Numbered from the stretch's first letter, positions 18,366 to 27,907 are shown. The stretch is DNA of 64,000 nucleotides from Candidatus Bathyarchaeota archaeon A05DMB-2 (GCA_018475625.1 JAAKEZ010000009.1:50512-114511), one strand, 5' to 3'. Notes: generated by a model not told the origin, from the letters alone. Translations and numbers: made by a program.

Positions 18366-21116
18366 TCACGGCAATAAAAGAGACGCTAACACCGTCTCTT
18401 CGTCCAACGTTTCCACCATAAATCCTTTTTTCTTGCATAACTGAAGCATCTTATAATTGTCAGCCATTACATACCCGTAGATTTTCTTCACACCCATATC
18501 CTTGCCGATTTCGATAAGAGAATCCATAAGCTTTGAGCCAAGCCTGAGACCCTGCCACTGGTCGCCTACTAGAATGGCGAACTCTCCGCTCTTCCCGTCG
18601 GAACCCACGATTAATCGCACAGCACCGATTATCGGCTTGCCGCCTTCCTGCAGCTCCGCCACCATAGCGATTTCCCGGTCATAGTCCAGATTGCAGTACC
18701 GCGTCAACATTTCATGCGGTATTTCCTTTATGATTTCGAAAAACCGGAACCGCATCGTTTCCGGGGAGAGAGACTTCAAGAACTCGTCAAAACGCGCTTC
18801 GTCCTCAGGCTGTATGGGCCTAAGCAACACTTGAGTGGCGTTTTTTAATTTTCTGGGGGTAACATATTTCTTTGGGTAAGCAGCGATTATATGGTCATCG
18901 TGGTGGACTGCGACTTCACGCATAACTCTGTCCCAGTCTATAACCATGCGGGCATCGACAGCAACGGCGCTGCTACCGTTAACCATCAGCGGGTTCACAT
19001 CAATTTCCGCTATTTCGGGGAAGTCTATTACAAGCTGTGAAAACTTCACCAGAATCTCCTCAAGAACGCCCACATCAAGAGGCAAACCGCTAGCCGAAGC
19101 GTGCTTATAGATTGCGGTGCCCTCGATTAGTTGCCTTGCAAGCACCTGATTCAGTGGCGGAAACCCAACGCTCACGTCTCTGAACAGTTCAGTTGCAGTT
19201 CCCCCTGCGCCGAAGATGATTACAGCGCCGAACTGAGGGTCCTTCTTGGAGCCTATAATTAGCTCATATCCTTTTTCGCGTATCATGGGCTGGATTGCGA
19301 CGCCTTGGAACTCGGCTGTGTTAGTGTGATTTTTGACGCGCCAAGAGAGTTCCTCGAAAGAGAGGGCAGTTTCTGAGGGAGAGCAAACGGTTAAGACGCC
19401 ACCGATTCTGGATTTATGCGTGACCTGAGGCGACAGTGCTTTCATGACAGCTGGGTAGCCCAGTTCGGAAACCAGCGCCTGTGCTTCTTCGGGAGTTCGC
19501 GCTAAGAGGGTCTTCACAGTTGGAATCTTGTACTCTTCCAAGAAACGCAAGGACTCAGGCAAACTTATGACTTTTCGCCCTTCACAGAAAGCCCGTCTGA
19601 GAATGCCCTTCAGAAAATCAGGGTTGGTTTGCTTCACGGAAAGGTCCCTCGGCGTCTGGTAAAGCAGCGCCATGTTTTGGGTGTAGCTGTACATGTGCAT
19701 GAAGGTTGAAGCTGCATCTTCGGGGTTTGCGAAAGATGGAATGCCGTTTCGCTGCAGAATTCTGCGGGCTTCCCGGCAACGGTTGTCTTCACTCATCAAA
19801 CACGTGAGAAACGGTTTCCCAGTCTGCTTCGCCAACGTCACTATGGTCTCCGCGAGTGCAAGCGGATCAGTTGCGCCCTGAAGCGTGTATATGACGAGGA
19901 AGCCGTGACTTTGCGGGTCTTTCAGGCAGATTTCAATGACGTCCCTGAACCTAGCAGGAGTCGCCTCCTCATGAATGTCAATAGGGTTGGCTACGCGGCA
20001 GTAAGGCGGCAAAACTTTCTTCAAAGCATGAACGGTTTCGGCGCTCAGCGGTGAGAGTTTTCCGCCTTTGGCGATAAGATGGTCTGTGGCCATTATGCTG
20101 GGGCCGCCCGCGTTTGTGATTATCGTCAGGTTAGGGCCAGTTGGGTTGGGCTGCATCGCCAAAGCTTCGGCGCAGTTGAAAAGGTCGTTGATGGCATAGA
20201 CTCGGACGATTCCTGCGCGTTTGAAAGCGGCGTCGTAGACTGCATCTTCCCCGCTTAAAGCTCCTGTGTGAGTAAGTGTTACTTCGATACTTTCTCGGAA
20301 ACGTCCAGCCTTAATCAACACTATAGGCTTAGTCCTCGCGAATTCGCGTGCGGCGCTCATGAATTTCCGCGGGTTCTTTAGGTATTCGACGTAAAGTACG
20401 ATGCTTCGGGTCTGCGGGTCGTTTCCGAAGTATTCGATGAGGTCGCCGAGTTCCACGTCAAGCATCGAGCCCGTGGAGACAACGACGCTGAATCCAACCT
20501 GTGCCTCCCAAGCCCAGTCCAAGGCTGAAGCGCATAACGCAGCACTCTGGGATATGAACGCGATTTTCCCGGGGGTTGCTTGCTTGTCGGCGAAGGTGGC
20601 GTACAAGTTATTTTTGGGTCTTATCACGCCGAAGCTGTTGGGTCCAATGATGCGCATACCAAAAGTTTTCTGGTGTTCGAGCACTTGTTTTTCAAGTGCG
20701 GTGCCGTCAGCGCCTGTTTCTCTGAAGCCTGAGGAGATTATTATTATTCCTGAGACTCCGGCTTTTCCGCATTCCTCGACGATTTGCGGAACCGTGTGCG
20801 CTGGTGTGGCTATTATGGCGAGGTCTATTTTCTGGGGAATTTTGCTGATGCTGGGATAGGCGGCGATTCCCTGCACTGTTTTTCTGAAAGGGTTCACAGG
20901 AAAAACGGCGCCCGCATACCCGGCGCCTGTCAGGTTTCGGATGAGTTTGGCACCTATGGAGCCTTCTCTTTCGCTGGCGCCTATTACAGCGACGCTTTTT
21001 GGATTAAAAATGCGACCGAGGTTCTCGATTCCCAAGTTTGCTTCTGCCCTCTCCAGAAAGGCGGTCTGAATAAATGTATAGAGTTTTCGAATGACTTTAA
21101 ATTTTCTATGAGCCAC
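18366..21116 (-). CDS. ADP-forming acyl-CoA synthetase fused to a GNAT acetyltransferase
   Basis: A 916-residue fusion. In order: a CoA-binding domain (SVAVIGASEREGSIG), two succinyl-CoA-ligase-like domains, an ATP-grasp beta part (about 500-735), and a C-terminal GNAT domain (about 755-916). The phosphohistidine of ADP-forming acetyl-CoA synthetases appears kept in THTGALSGEDAVYDAAF. The layout equals bacterial Pat/PatZ protein acetyltransferases, where the synthetase part is thought to be inactive. With the His present it may make acetate and ATP from acetyl-CoA, acetylate proteins, or both. It is a single-gene unit, divergent from cofE. Confidence 0.88.
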   Translation of the reverse strand: MAHRKFKVIRKLYTFIQTAFLERAEANLGIENLGRIFNPKSVAVIGASEREGSIGAKLIRNLTGAGYAGAVFPVNPFRKTVQGIAAYPSISKIPQKIDLAIIATPAHTVPQIVEECGKAGVSGIIIISSGFRETGADGTALEKQVLEHQKTFGMRIIGPNSFGVIRPKNNLYATFADKQATPGKIAFISQSAALCASALDWAWEAQVGFSVVVSTGSMLDVELGDLIEYFGNDPQTRSIVLYVEYLKNPRKFMSAAREFARTKPIVLIKAGRFRESIEVTLTHTGALSGEDAVYDAAFKRAGIVRVYAINDLFNCAEALAMQPNPTGPNLTIITNAGGPSIMATDHLIAKGGKLSPLSAETVHALKKVLPPYCRVANPIDIHEEATPARFRDVIEICLKDPQSHGFLVIYTLQGATDPLALAETIVTLAKQTGKPFLTCLMSEDNRCREARRILQRNGIPSFANPEDAASTFMHMYSYTQNMALLYQTPRDLSVKQTNPDFLKGILRRAFCEGRKVISLPESLRFLEEYKIPTVKTLLARTPEEAQALVSELGYPAVMKALSPQVTHKSRIGGVLTVCSPSETALSFEELSWRVKNHTNTAEFQGVAIQPMIREKGYELIIGSKKDPQFGAVIIFGAGGTATELFRDVSVGFPPLNQVLARQLIEGTAIYKHASASGLPLDVGVLEEILVKFSQLVIDFPEIAEIDVNPLMVNGSSAVAVDARMVIDWDRVMREVAVHHDDHIIAAYPKKYVTPRKLKNATQVLLRPIQPEDEARFDEFLKSLSPETMRFRFFEIIKEIPHEMLTRYCNLDYDREIAMVAELQEGGKPIIGAVRLIVGSDGKSGEFAILVGDQWQGLRLGSKLMDSLIEIGKDMGVKKIYGYVMADNYKMLQLCKKKGFMVETLDEETVLASLLLP

Positions 21117-21236
21117 CCAGCTTGAAAAATTACTAAGTATTTAACAGATTTCGTGAAAGAACCGCGGTTTTTCTTGGAGGGAGATAACTTCTTATCGTAC
21201 AACTATCCTCAAACAAACTATGTGAGGTGCTGCTAC

Positions 21237-21995
21237 GTGGGCGCCATTAACGTGATAGCTGTTGAGAATTTACCGTTAATTAAGAAAGGAGACAATATAG
21301 CTGAACTAATTTTTAGAGCGGCTGAAAAGCAGAATACACCTTTGCAGGAGGGCGACGTGATAGTCGTCACTCATGTTGCTGCTTCTAAAGCCGAGGGAAA
21401 CGTCGTCAACCTCGATGAAGTCGTTCCGTCGGAGCGAGCTAAAGAAATAGCAAAGCATACTGGGAAGGACCCTGATGTGGTCGAGGTTATTCTACGAGAA
21501 ACAAAGGAAATCGTGCGCATGGGCAACAACAGCCTAATCGTAGAAACCAAGAGCGGCATTGTCTGCGCGAATGCTGGGGTGGACAGATCGAATGTTGAAG
21601 GCGAAAGAAACTTGGTGTTGCTGCCGAAAGACCCTGATGCGTCCGCGCGGAAAATCAGGCAAGACATAAAGAAGCTGACAGGCTGCAACGTCGCAGTGAT
21701 AGTTTCTGACACACATGGAAGACCGTTAAGGAAGGGAGAGATAAACGTGGCGATAGGCGTGGCAGGAATAAAGCCCATCCGAGACAGACGCGGCGAAAAA
21801 GACCTATTCGGTTACGTTCTAAGGATAAAACAGACGGCAATCGCTGATGAGTTAGCCTCAGCAGCAGAGCTTGTAATGGGACAAGCAGGCGAAGGAGTTC
21901 CCGCCGCCATCATTAGAGGATACAACTACCGCGCGGATGAAAACGTGTCAGCCCGAGAACTGACCAGACCGAAAGAAACAGACCTGTTCAGATAA
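21237..21995 (+). CDS. cofE: F420-0:gamma-glutamyl ligase
   Basis: A 252-residue CofE, which adds gamma-linked glutamates to F420-0 with GTP. Family segments are clear: GDVIVVTHVAASKAEG, CANAGVDRSN, IVSDTHGRPLRKGE and RDRRGEKDLFG. The GTG at 21237 is chosen because GAGGTG lies seven bases upstream and homology begins right after it; the frame stays open back to 21153, but that stretch does not look like CofE. It supports F420 as the cofactor of the LLM oxidoreductase in this window. Confidence 0.93.
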   Translation: MGAINVIAVENLPLIKKGDNIAELIFRAAEKQNTPLQEGDVIVVTHVAASKAEGNVVNLDEVVPSERAKEIAKHTGKDPDVVEVILRETKEIVRMGNNSLIVETKSGIVCANAGVDRSNVEGERNLVLLPKDPDASARKIRQDIKKLTGCNVAVIVSDTHGRPLRKGEINVAIGVAGIKPIRDRRGEKDLFGYVLRIKQTAIADELASAAELVMGQAGEGVPAAIIRGYNYRADENVSARELTRPKETDLFR

Positions 21996-22020
21996 CTTTA
22001 AACTCCAAACGCCGGTCATT

Positions 22021-22713
22021 TTGAACGACCTTGATAGAATATTTGGTGAAGGAGGAAGCACAAAAATAAACGCTAAAACGATTGAGGACATCGGCAAAAG
22101 ATTATCGAAAGCGGGCAAAAGACTTCATGAGCAGGGGCTGGTAATTGGTAGTAGCGGAAACATAAGCGCCAGAATACCCGGCACAGAGACATTTCTGATA
22201 AAGCCTTCTGGCGCGCGAATGGAGTTCTTGAAGCCTGAAGAACTGGTGCTCGTAGACCTTCAAGGAAAAAAGGTTAGAGGAGAACTAGACGTTTCTTTGG
22301 AAACGCCTATGCATGCGGCTACCTACAGGGCGCGAAGAGATGTTCAAGCAGTCGTGCACACGCATCCGCCTACAGCAACAGCTTTCGGAATAGCAAAGAC
22401 GGAAGTTCTCCCGCTGCAGATTGAGATGTTCATGCGTTTCCCAAACGGAGTCCCAGTTGTTCCTTTTGAGGCGCCGGGTTCAAAAGCGCTCGCGGAAACG
22501 GTGCAGAAAAAGATTGCGAGTTGCGACGCTCTGATTCTTGAAAACCACGGCATCATTACTGTTGGCTCAACCATCGAAGCCGCTTGCGACTTGAGCGAGA
22601 TGGTTGAGGAAGCTGCCAAGATTCAGTTTTTAGTTACGATTTTGGCAAGCAAAGACACAGTGAATTTGGAGAAACTGAAGCAAAAGTTCAAAACAGAGAG
22701 CAACATAGAATAG
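22021..22713 (+). CDS. Class II aldolase/adducin family protein
   Basis: A 230-residue class II aldolase fold. The zinc ligands are visible in VVHTHPP and the later His of LILENHG, with the GSSGNISARIP phosphate-binding loop near residue 43. Relatives are L-fuculose-phosphate or ribulose-phosphate aldolases and archaeal DHNA-type aldolases; the substrate cannot be fixed. The first usable start is TTG 22021; GGAGG at 22051-22055 has no canonical start just after it. It follows cofE by 25 bp and may be cotranscribed. Confidence 0.82.
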   Translation: MNDLDRIFGEGGSTKINAKTIEDIGKRLSKAGKRLHEQGLVIGSSGNISARIPGTETFLIKPSGARMEFLKPEELVLVDLQGKKVRGELDVSLETPMHAATYRARRDVQAVVHTHPPTATAFGIAKTEVLPLQIEMFMRFPNGVPVVPFEAPGSKALAETVQKKIASCDALILENHGIITVGSTIEAACDLSEMVEEAAKIQFLVTILASKDTVNLEKLKQKFKTESNIE

Positions 22714-22739
22714 CAGAAAATACCGAGGGATATGTACAA

Positions 22740-23069
22740 ATGGAAGTTAAAACGCCTAGAGAATTTTTCGAGAAAGTCTTGCCTAGCAGGTTCAAGCCCG
22801 ACAAAGCAGCTGGCATAGATGTTACGGTTCAGGTGAGTATTGTTGGTCCTAACGGGGGCGATTGGATAGTTACCATTAAGAATCAGCAACTGCAGGTCAA
22901 AGAGGGAACGTTGTCTTCGCCGACGCTGCAAGTTAAGATGTCGGAAAAGGATTACTTGGACGTGATTAATGGCAAGTTAAGTGGAGAACGCGCCTTTTTC
23001 ACCAGGAAGCTTCAGATTAACGGAGATATTGGGATAGCTTTAAAATTAAGGAATGCAGGATTCTTTTAG
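22740..23069 (+). CDS. SCP2 sterol-carrier-like domain protein
   Basis: A 109-residue single-domain protein with the SCP2 pattern: a start helix (REFFEKVLPSRF), VTVQVSIVG, WIVTIKNQQLQV, TLQVKMSEKDYLDVINGKLSG, and a final helix. Such domains bind lipids or act as small-molecule carriers. It is 26 bp downstream of the aldolase gene in the same direction. The partner is unknown. Its 3' end faces the Lrp gene, 6 bp between stops. Confidence 0.8.
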   Translation: MEVKTPREFFEKVLPSRFKPDKAAGIDVTVQVSIVGPNGGDWIVTIKNQQLQVKEGTLSSPTLQVKMSEKDYLDVINGKLSGERAFFTRKLQINGDIGIALKLRNAGFF

Positions 23070-23075
23070 ACTCAT

Positions 23076-23603
23076 TTATTCTGTAATTTTGCTGTTCAGC
23101 TTCAACAGTTCCATGGCAAGAAAAGCAAAAGTGAAAGGAAGAGTGCTTCTTTCTTCTTCAAGGTTAATTAAGAACGTGTTCAATTCAACGATGCTTGCGT
23201 CCATGTTGTTTTTCGCGTTTCTTCGGAACATATCGTAGGAGGCATAGTTTTGATGAAACGAAATGATTACAGCATCGTACCCCAAACCCATTCCACGCTG
23301 AATAAGAACAACTCCGAAAGGATTTTTTCCAATAGCATTTTCGTGTGCGTGCCTAAATGCTTCTATTTCTTTTTGGGTTAATTTCGGGTCTAATTTCACA
23401 AAATTCAGAGCCATGATTGAGTAGCCAATTTTGCTAAAGTTAGGGATTATAGTATATTCCTTTATGTACCCTTCTTTTTCCAGCTTGCTTCTTAACCTAG
23501 TTGTAGTGGGTTGCGAAGCACCTATTGCTTTGGAGAGTTCTCTGTCGCTTCTCCGAGAATTCTTAATGAGTTCAGACAATAATTTTCTCTCAATTTCTTT
23601 CAT
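23076..23603 (-). CDS. Lrp/AsnC-family transcription regulator
   Basis: A 175-residue protein with an N-terminal winged helix-turn-helix (DRELSKAIGASQPTTTRLRS, about residues 20-39) and a downstream alpha/beta region in the place of the RAM ligand domain, but less typical of it. It may sense a metabolite and control neighbours or itself. Repeats of AGTAC in the 80 bases upstream look like operator half-sites. ATG start at 23603. Confidence 0.8.
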   Translation of the reverse strand: MKEIERKLLSELIKNSRRSDRELSKAIGASQPTTTRLRSKLEKEGYIKEYTIIPNFSKIGYSIMALNFVKLDPKLTQKEIEAFRHAHENAIGKNPFGVVLIQRGMGLGYDAVIISFHQNYASYDMFRRNAKNNMDASIVELNTFLINLEEERSTLPFTFAFLAMELLKLNSKITE

Positions 23604-23628
23604 TCTCTTTCTCCCTTCCCCTGTCTGT

Positions 23629-23679
23629 AAGTACTTTAGGTACTACTAATACACTTATCGCCAGAAAAGTACTAAATCT
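23629..23679 (-). promoter_or_regulatory. Putative operator repeats of the Lrp-type regulator
   Basis: AAGTACTTTAGGTACT at 23629-23644 is an inverted repeat of AGTAC, and a further AAAGTACTAAA lies at 23667-23677. They sit 26-75 bases upstream of the regulator's ATG, a usual place for autoregulatory sites of this family. Confidence 0.4.
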
Positions 23680-23685
23680 TCCTTA

Positions 23686-24258
23686 TTAATCTGTCGAAAA
23701 ACGCACATAAGGGTTATAGCAACGCAAGTTTGCCAAAACTTCCTGTGAAAGAATATCCTCGCCTACCTTAAAGGTTTGAGGTTCCTCAATTTCTAATATT
23801 GCCTGTAAAGCTTCCGCGTCAAGCTCACAAATAAGCCGCAGGATTTCTGTCTTGGCGACCTCGAGATGCTGTTTAAAAGAAGCATAGTCGCTGTATAATA
23901 CTTCTGCAAACGCGCATATCTCGGATTTTTTGAGGTACCACTCCACCTTCCCAGTTTGAGGGTTTATGTCAAAGGTAATTGGTCCAGCCCTGCAGGTTTC
24001 AGGCTTCACTGGGTGCACCATGCACTTGCTCGCGCTTTTATCATAGAACACACAGAAACCAAGGTTATCAACCGCCGGATACGAATAACGTTCATGCGAG
24101 AAAGGTGCCTCGATGTGAATCTTTTGCTTCTCAAGATATCCCATAATGATTTTTTGGCGACTCTCAGTTAGCGGTGGTTTTGCGTCTCGGCAACAGGTGC
24201 CTTTGCAGGCGCAGCAAATATGGAAGGCGCAAGTTTTTTCCGCAATGCTTTCGGACAT
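23686..24258 (-). CDS. YkgJ-family cysteine cluster protein
   Basis: A 190-residue protein with the Zn/Fe-binding YkgJ pattern: CCACKGTCCRD near the N-terminus, then GFCVFYDKSASKCMVHPVKPETCR, quoted here only by its cysteines at F-C-V, K-C-M and T-C-R. The function of the family is unclear; some members act in metal handling. The C-terminal half is a charged helical extension. It is 24 bp downstream of the GCS2-type ligase gene and in one unit with it. Confidence 0.78.
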   Translation of the reverse strand: MSESIAEKTCAFHICCACKGTCCRDAKPPLTESRQKIIMGYLEKQKIHIEAPFSHERYSYPAVDNLGFCVFYDKSASKCMVHPVKPETCRAGPITFDINPQTGKVEWYLKKSEICAFAEVLYSDYASFKQHLEVAKTEILRLICELDAEALQAILEIEEPQTFKVGEDILSQEVLANLRCYNPYVRFSTD

Positions 24259-24282
24259 ATAGGTCTTTTTCCATGGTGGTTT

Positions 24283-25452
24283 TCAGAAGTAAGGTTGGTT
24301 ACCAGAAAGGCACTTAATAAGTTTTGTATAAACGCTTACAATAGCCTCCGTAAAATCAGTTTTTTGCGCCTTTTTCATAACCTCGTCACGTATAAGCTCA
24401 GACAGATTGCCCTCATCGATTCTTTTCTTCACTATCCATAAATACTTCGCCTCATCCGCACTGGCGTTTTCCACAGCAATGTTGAAGAAGTGCTGGCACA
24501 CTTGACGTGCCAATTCACCTTTGGGATGCCGAACTTTAGCGTTCAATCCATCCGCCATCACAGCGTTGAAGTCTTTGACTAGAAGCTGATGCGGCAAAGG
24601 CTTCGTCTCCTCAGAAAGCAAACCACGGAGTGCGGCGCGGATGAAACAGCTTAAAGCTACATCGGATTTAACGCATTCTTGCTCATCCATCACACGCAAT
24701 TCGAGCGCAGACCGGTCAAATCTGAAAATGACGCCTCGCGAGTTCACCCATTCCTTGAAGAGAAGCGTTTGCCCAACCCCAGCCTCAGATAGGTCCCGCG
24801 AATACCGCCCTATAACCTCTCGCCTGTACTGGTCAAACGACATAATGTGTTCTGGAATGATATCGCCAGTCACTGATGGAATTTCCCGCTGATTCATCCT
24901 GTAAAAACTCAGGCGATTATCAACGTTTGGACCTATGGTGCCCTCATAGATGGGTGAAGACGCAGAAACGGCGGGAAGATAAGCGCACAAGCAACCGAGC
25001 AGATTGTGCAGTTTGACGCCGGTTTTCTCCTTTGCGTATGGAAGGTTGAGGTGATAACTCTGGATGTTCAGCCAGCCGTGCTGCTTGAGGTTGAAGACTT
25101 TGCTGTATTCCTCGTAGATTTTCCGGTGGCGGTGATACCAAACTTGGGTTTCGTCAAGCCTAAGCAACGGGTGCATGCCCGTTCCAAGAAGACCCGCGCG
25201 GTATTTTTTCCACAAGAAATCCAGCATGGTCTCCACGGCGCCATGCATCGTTTCCTCAAACGCCAACGGCGACTCGAAAGGCTCATTAGCCTTAATCTCC
25301 ATCACGTGCAGTTGGAGTTCTTTCCCGAACGTGAAAGTTGGCAACTTGACGAAGTTGGTGATTTTCCCTCTGAAGTCTTTTATGACTTGGTCCACGATGG
25401 GTAAAGCCTTCAATTCTTCGTCAACCAAAGAAAACTCGTGTTCGGGACCCAT
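24283..25452 (-). CDS. Glutamate-cysteine ligase family protein (GCS2 type)
   Basis: A 389-residue carboxylate-amine ligase of the GCS2 group: MGPEHEFSLVD at the start (metal and glutamate site), HVMEIKANEP, and RFDRSALELRVMDEQE near residue 265. It joins an amino acid to glutamate with ATP; whether it makes gamma-glutamylcysteine is unknown. The first canonical start is ATG 25452, but the frame stays open upstream and reads TYKPLEV just before it, so translation may begin a little earlier at a rare codon. Confidence 0.75.
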   Translation of the reverse strand: MGPEHEFSLVDEELKALPIVDQVIKDFRGKITNFVKLPTFTFGKELQLHVMEIKANEPFESPLAFEETMHGAVETMLDFLWKKYRAGLLGTGMHPLLRLDETQVWYHRHRKIYEEYSKVFNLKQHGWLNIQSYHLNLPYAKEKTGVKLHNLLGCLCAYLPAVSASSPIYEGTIGPNVDNRLSFYRMNQREIPSVTGDIIPEHIMSFDQYRREVIGRYSRDLSEAGVGQTLLFKEWVNSRGVIFRFDRSALELRVMDEQECVKSDVALSCFIRAALRGLLSEETKPLPHQLLVKDFNAVMADGLNAKVRHPKGELARQVCQHFFNIAVENASADEAKYLWIVKKRIDEGNLSELIRDEVMKKAQKTDFTEAIVSVYTKLIKCLSGNQPYF

Positions 25453-25745
25453 GACTTCTAGAGGCTTGTACGTTGCGGTTCCTCTCTGCTCATTAGTTTA
25501 ACGCGAGTATAATGCGAAGATGATTTAAACGTAACTGTAAGAAACCCTCCGAACAGATTCACCAATACAGACGTCATGCGGAAGTCCAAGCTATTTAAAA
25601 AGGAGCTATAGTCTTTTCCGAGTGCCAGTTCCACTAAAAGAGTATGCCACCTGAAACATTTGCCTGACACTGCCTAATCGATACAGATAAATTTTTCACC
25701 GACAGTTACGTTAGCTGTCTTTAAGGGTGAAAACTCATCTTAACT

Positions 25746-26714
25746 GTGCTGCTTGCTGTCGCCGTTCTTGTGTTAGCCATAGTCCTAGATTTGGTTCTTG
25801 GTGACCCTTCGCCAAATTATCCTGAGAAAACAGCGTTTAAACTGCATCCAACCGTGCTGATGGGCAAATTCACCAAGATACTGGAACCCCATTTCAAAAG
25901 TCCAGACCCGCAAACAGCCAAGCTCCTCGGAGTTCTCTTGGCTTTGACGGTGATTGTCACATTTGCGGTTCCCGTTTACCTCGGCTTGTGGGCACTTTAC
26001 ACGTTTATCAGCGTCTTCGTTTATGCTTTCTTTGGCATCATTCTCCTTAAACTCGCCATATGCATAAAACTTGAAACTGACTGGGCGAAAGCCGCAGCCA
26101 AAGCCATCCAGCAAAACGACCTCACAGAAGCAAAAAAATACAGCCACTTCAGCAGAAGAGACAGCAAAGACCTAAACGGCGCCCAAATAAGTTCAGCGGT
26201 CATCGAATCCATGGCGGAAAACCTCATAGACTTCAAACTCAGCCCTATCCTCGCATTTGCCCTCTTCGGCGTCACGGGCGCCATCGCGTTCCGCGCAGTC
26301 AACACGCTCGACGGCATGGTTGGTTTCAAAGATCCAGAACACCTACACACAGGCTGGTTCAGCGCCAACCTCGATCACGTCGTCAACTTCATTCCTTCAC
26401 GGTTAACAGGCATCCTAATCATCGCAGCCGCAGCCATCCTCGGCAAGGATTACAGGAACGCTTGGGCTGTTGCCCGCAGAGACCACCAGAAAACGCCAAG
26501 CCGCAACCACGGTTGGCCAATGGCAGCCATGGCTGGCGCGTTGTGCGTGCAGCTCGAAAAACCTGGACAGTACGTTCTCGGCGATGATTTGGAGCCGCTG
26601 TCTCCGGACAAGATTTTGCTTGCGCTGAAACTTCGGAACATGGCTCTTGTCCTGTGTGTGCTACTGAGCTTGCCCATTATCCTTGTTACGCGTTTATATT
26701 TCCTCCCGATTTAG
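25746..26714 (+). CDS. cbiB: Adenosylcobinamide-phosphate synthase
   Basis: A 322-residue integral membrane protein of the CbiB/CobD family, which attaches the aminopropanol arm to cobyric acid. Family landmarks: LVLGDPSPNYPEK at the start, the HPTVLMGKF segment, SHFSRRDSKDL, FRAVNTLDGMVG, and PSRNHGWPMAAMAGAL. GTG start at 25746. It supports cobamide synthesis needed by the CdhDE corrinoid protein. It stands alone here; other cobamide genes are not in the window. Confidence 0.95.
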   Translation: MLLAVAVLVLAIVLDLVLGDPSPNYPEKTAFKLHPTVLMGKFTKILEPHFKSPDPQTAKLLGVLLALTVIVTFAVPVYLGLWALYTFISVFVYAFFGIILLKLAICIKLETDWAKAAAKAIQQNDLTEAKKYSHFSRRDSKDLNGAQISSAVIESMAENLIDFKLSPILAFALFGVTGAIAFRAVNTLDGMVGFKDPEHLHTGWFSANLDHVVNFIPSRLTGILIIAAAAILGKDYRNAWAVARRDHQKTPSRNHGWPMAAMAGALCVQLEKPGQYVLGDDLEPLSPDKILLALKLRNMALVLCVLLSLPIILVTRLYFLPI

Positions 26715-26857
26715 ACCCGCACCCGGCAGACAGAGTTTTGCAAAACCTATTAATCAAGCCTTAACCTGTTCTGGTCAACAGAGGTGCATGGTATAGATGA
26801 TTAGCGCGGTTTTCCCTCGGCGCGAAAGTTCAGCCGCGTCTGCTGCGGGTGAAGGGT

Positions 26858-27174
26858 ATGCGTGTCCGCTTAATTAATCCACCTCGCATTCAACCGAAAG
26901 TCTGGGGGAAACCCAGCGTGATTCCACCCATTGGCTTGGCTCTTACGTGGTAGCGGTGCTTGAAAAAGAGCACAGGGTATGCATTATCGATGCGCCGACG
27001 GAAGGCTGGCGAAACCTCGAAGACACCGGCAGAAACACGTATCGTGGTGGCTTGAGCGATGCTGAAATTGCGGAAAAGCTTCGGCAGTGGAAGCCAGATG
27101 TGGTTGGTATTGAGATTCCTTTTTCAGGCTGGTCCAAAACTGCTTTTGCTGTGGCTGAAGGATGCAAGCGCTGA
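26858..27174 (+). pseudogene. Broken B12-binding radical SAM N-terminal domain
   Basis: From ATG 26858 the reading MRVRLINPPRIQPKVWGKP then PPIGLAL is typical of the B12-binding domain that precedes radical SAM domains, but it stops at TAG 26951. The next frame continues the same domain with YVVAVLEKEHRVCIIDAP and ends at 27174 after KPDVVGIEIPFSGWSKTA. A one-base loss near 26940 explains the break, and the radical SAM half is absent. It is a decayed fragment, not an active gene. Confidence 0.75.
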
Positions 27175-27526
27175 AAAGTAAATTGAGAGTTTTTCGTGAC
27201 GAAAAGTTATTTCGCGTTTCTTTCAATGTCTTTTTCGTGGGAACTGTTGCGCTTGGGACAGTCTATAGCCCTCTTATTTAAGGGGACATTGCATTGTCCC
27301 TGATGGCTCTTTCTTTGCTCTGAAGCTGACTCCTCTCCCGCTTTTAGCAACGAACCAGAGAGAGACACTGAACATGCTAGCTTTGTTGAGAGTCAGTTAA
27401 ATTGTAGGAGTATTTTTTGATGTCACTTTCTCGCCTTCGTTTTCAAACCAAATATTTGCTTTTTTAGTCGAAACCTTCTTAAATAAGAAGTGTTGATAAG
27501 ACTGTGCCTTAAAAGGGTGAGGCTAA
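27175..27526. other. Intergenic region with a possible repeat relic
   Basis: No gene is seen in 352 bases. GTCTATAGCCCTCTTATTTA at about 27260-27279 resembles the left end of the dispersed repeats, followed by the hairpin GGGGACATTGCATTGTCCCT. A palindromic CTTCTTAAATAAGAAG at 27475-27490 lies at the expected promoter distance before the L7Ae gene. Confidence 0.45.
27475..27490 (+). promoter_or_regulatory. Palindromic TATA region before the ribosomal protein genes
   Basis: CTTCTTAAATAAGAAG is a perfect inverted repeat centred on a TTAAAT TATA-like core, 37 bases before the L7Ae start. It is a probable promoter; the symmetry may be coincidental or a regulator site. Confidence 0.4.
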
Positions 27527-27907
27527 ATGTCCAAACCATTCTATGTAAAATACGAAGCGCCGAAAGAAATAGTAGACGCAGCCTATGAAGCCCTGAGTAT
27601 AGCTTCAAAAACAGGCGTTGTCAGAAAAGGAACCAACGAAGCCACCAAAGCGGTTGAGCGAGCACAAGCCAAACTCGTTGTCATAGCGGAAGATGTGGAT
27701 CCTCCGGAAGTCATAGCGCATTTGCCGTTGCTCTGTGAAGAAAGAAAAATTCCATACGTGTTCGTCCCGAACAAAGAAAAACTTGGCAATGCTGTAGGCA
27801 TAGACGTCCCATGCGCATCAGCGTGCATACTCAAAGAAGGAGACGCTACAGGATTAATCAAAGAAATCGTCACGCGGATTGAGCAGGTCAAAAGAGGAGC
27901 TCAGTGA
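27527..27907 (+). CDS. rpl7ae: 50S ribosomal protein L7Ae
   Basis: A 126-residue L7Ae, the kink-turn RNA-binding protein of the ribosome, of C/D and H/ACA sRNPs and of RNase P. Hallmarks: [27 protein letters not shown] is recognised by its GTNEATK and AEDVDP motifs, plus LPLLCEE and VPCASACI near the end. ATG start after GGGTGAGG. It heads the L7Ae-S28e-L24e set common in archaea. Confidence 0.97.
   Translation: MSKPFYVKYEAPKEIVDAAYEALSIASKTGVVRKGTNEATKAVERAQAKLVVIAEDVDPPEVIAHLPLLCEERKIPYVFVPNKEKLGNAVGIDVPCASACILKEGDATGLIKEIVTRIEQVKRGAQ

Noticed and set aside
27253..27380. C/D-box-like motifs (CTGATGG, CTCTGA, GCTGAC)
   Set aside because: Boxes are imperfect and spacing is wrong; the block fits better as a dispersed-repeat relic.
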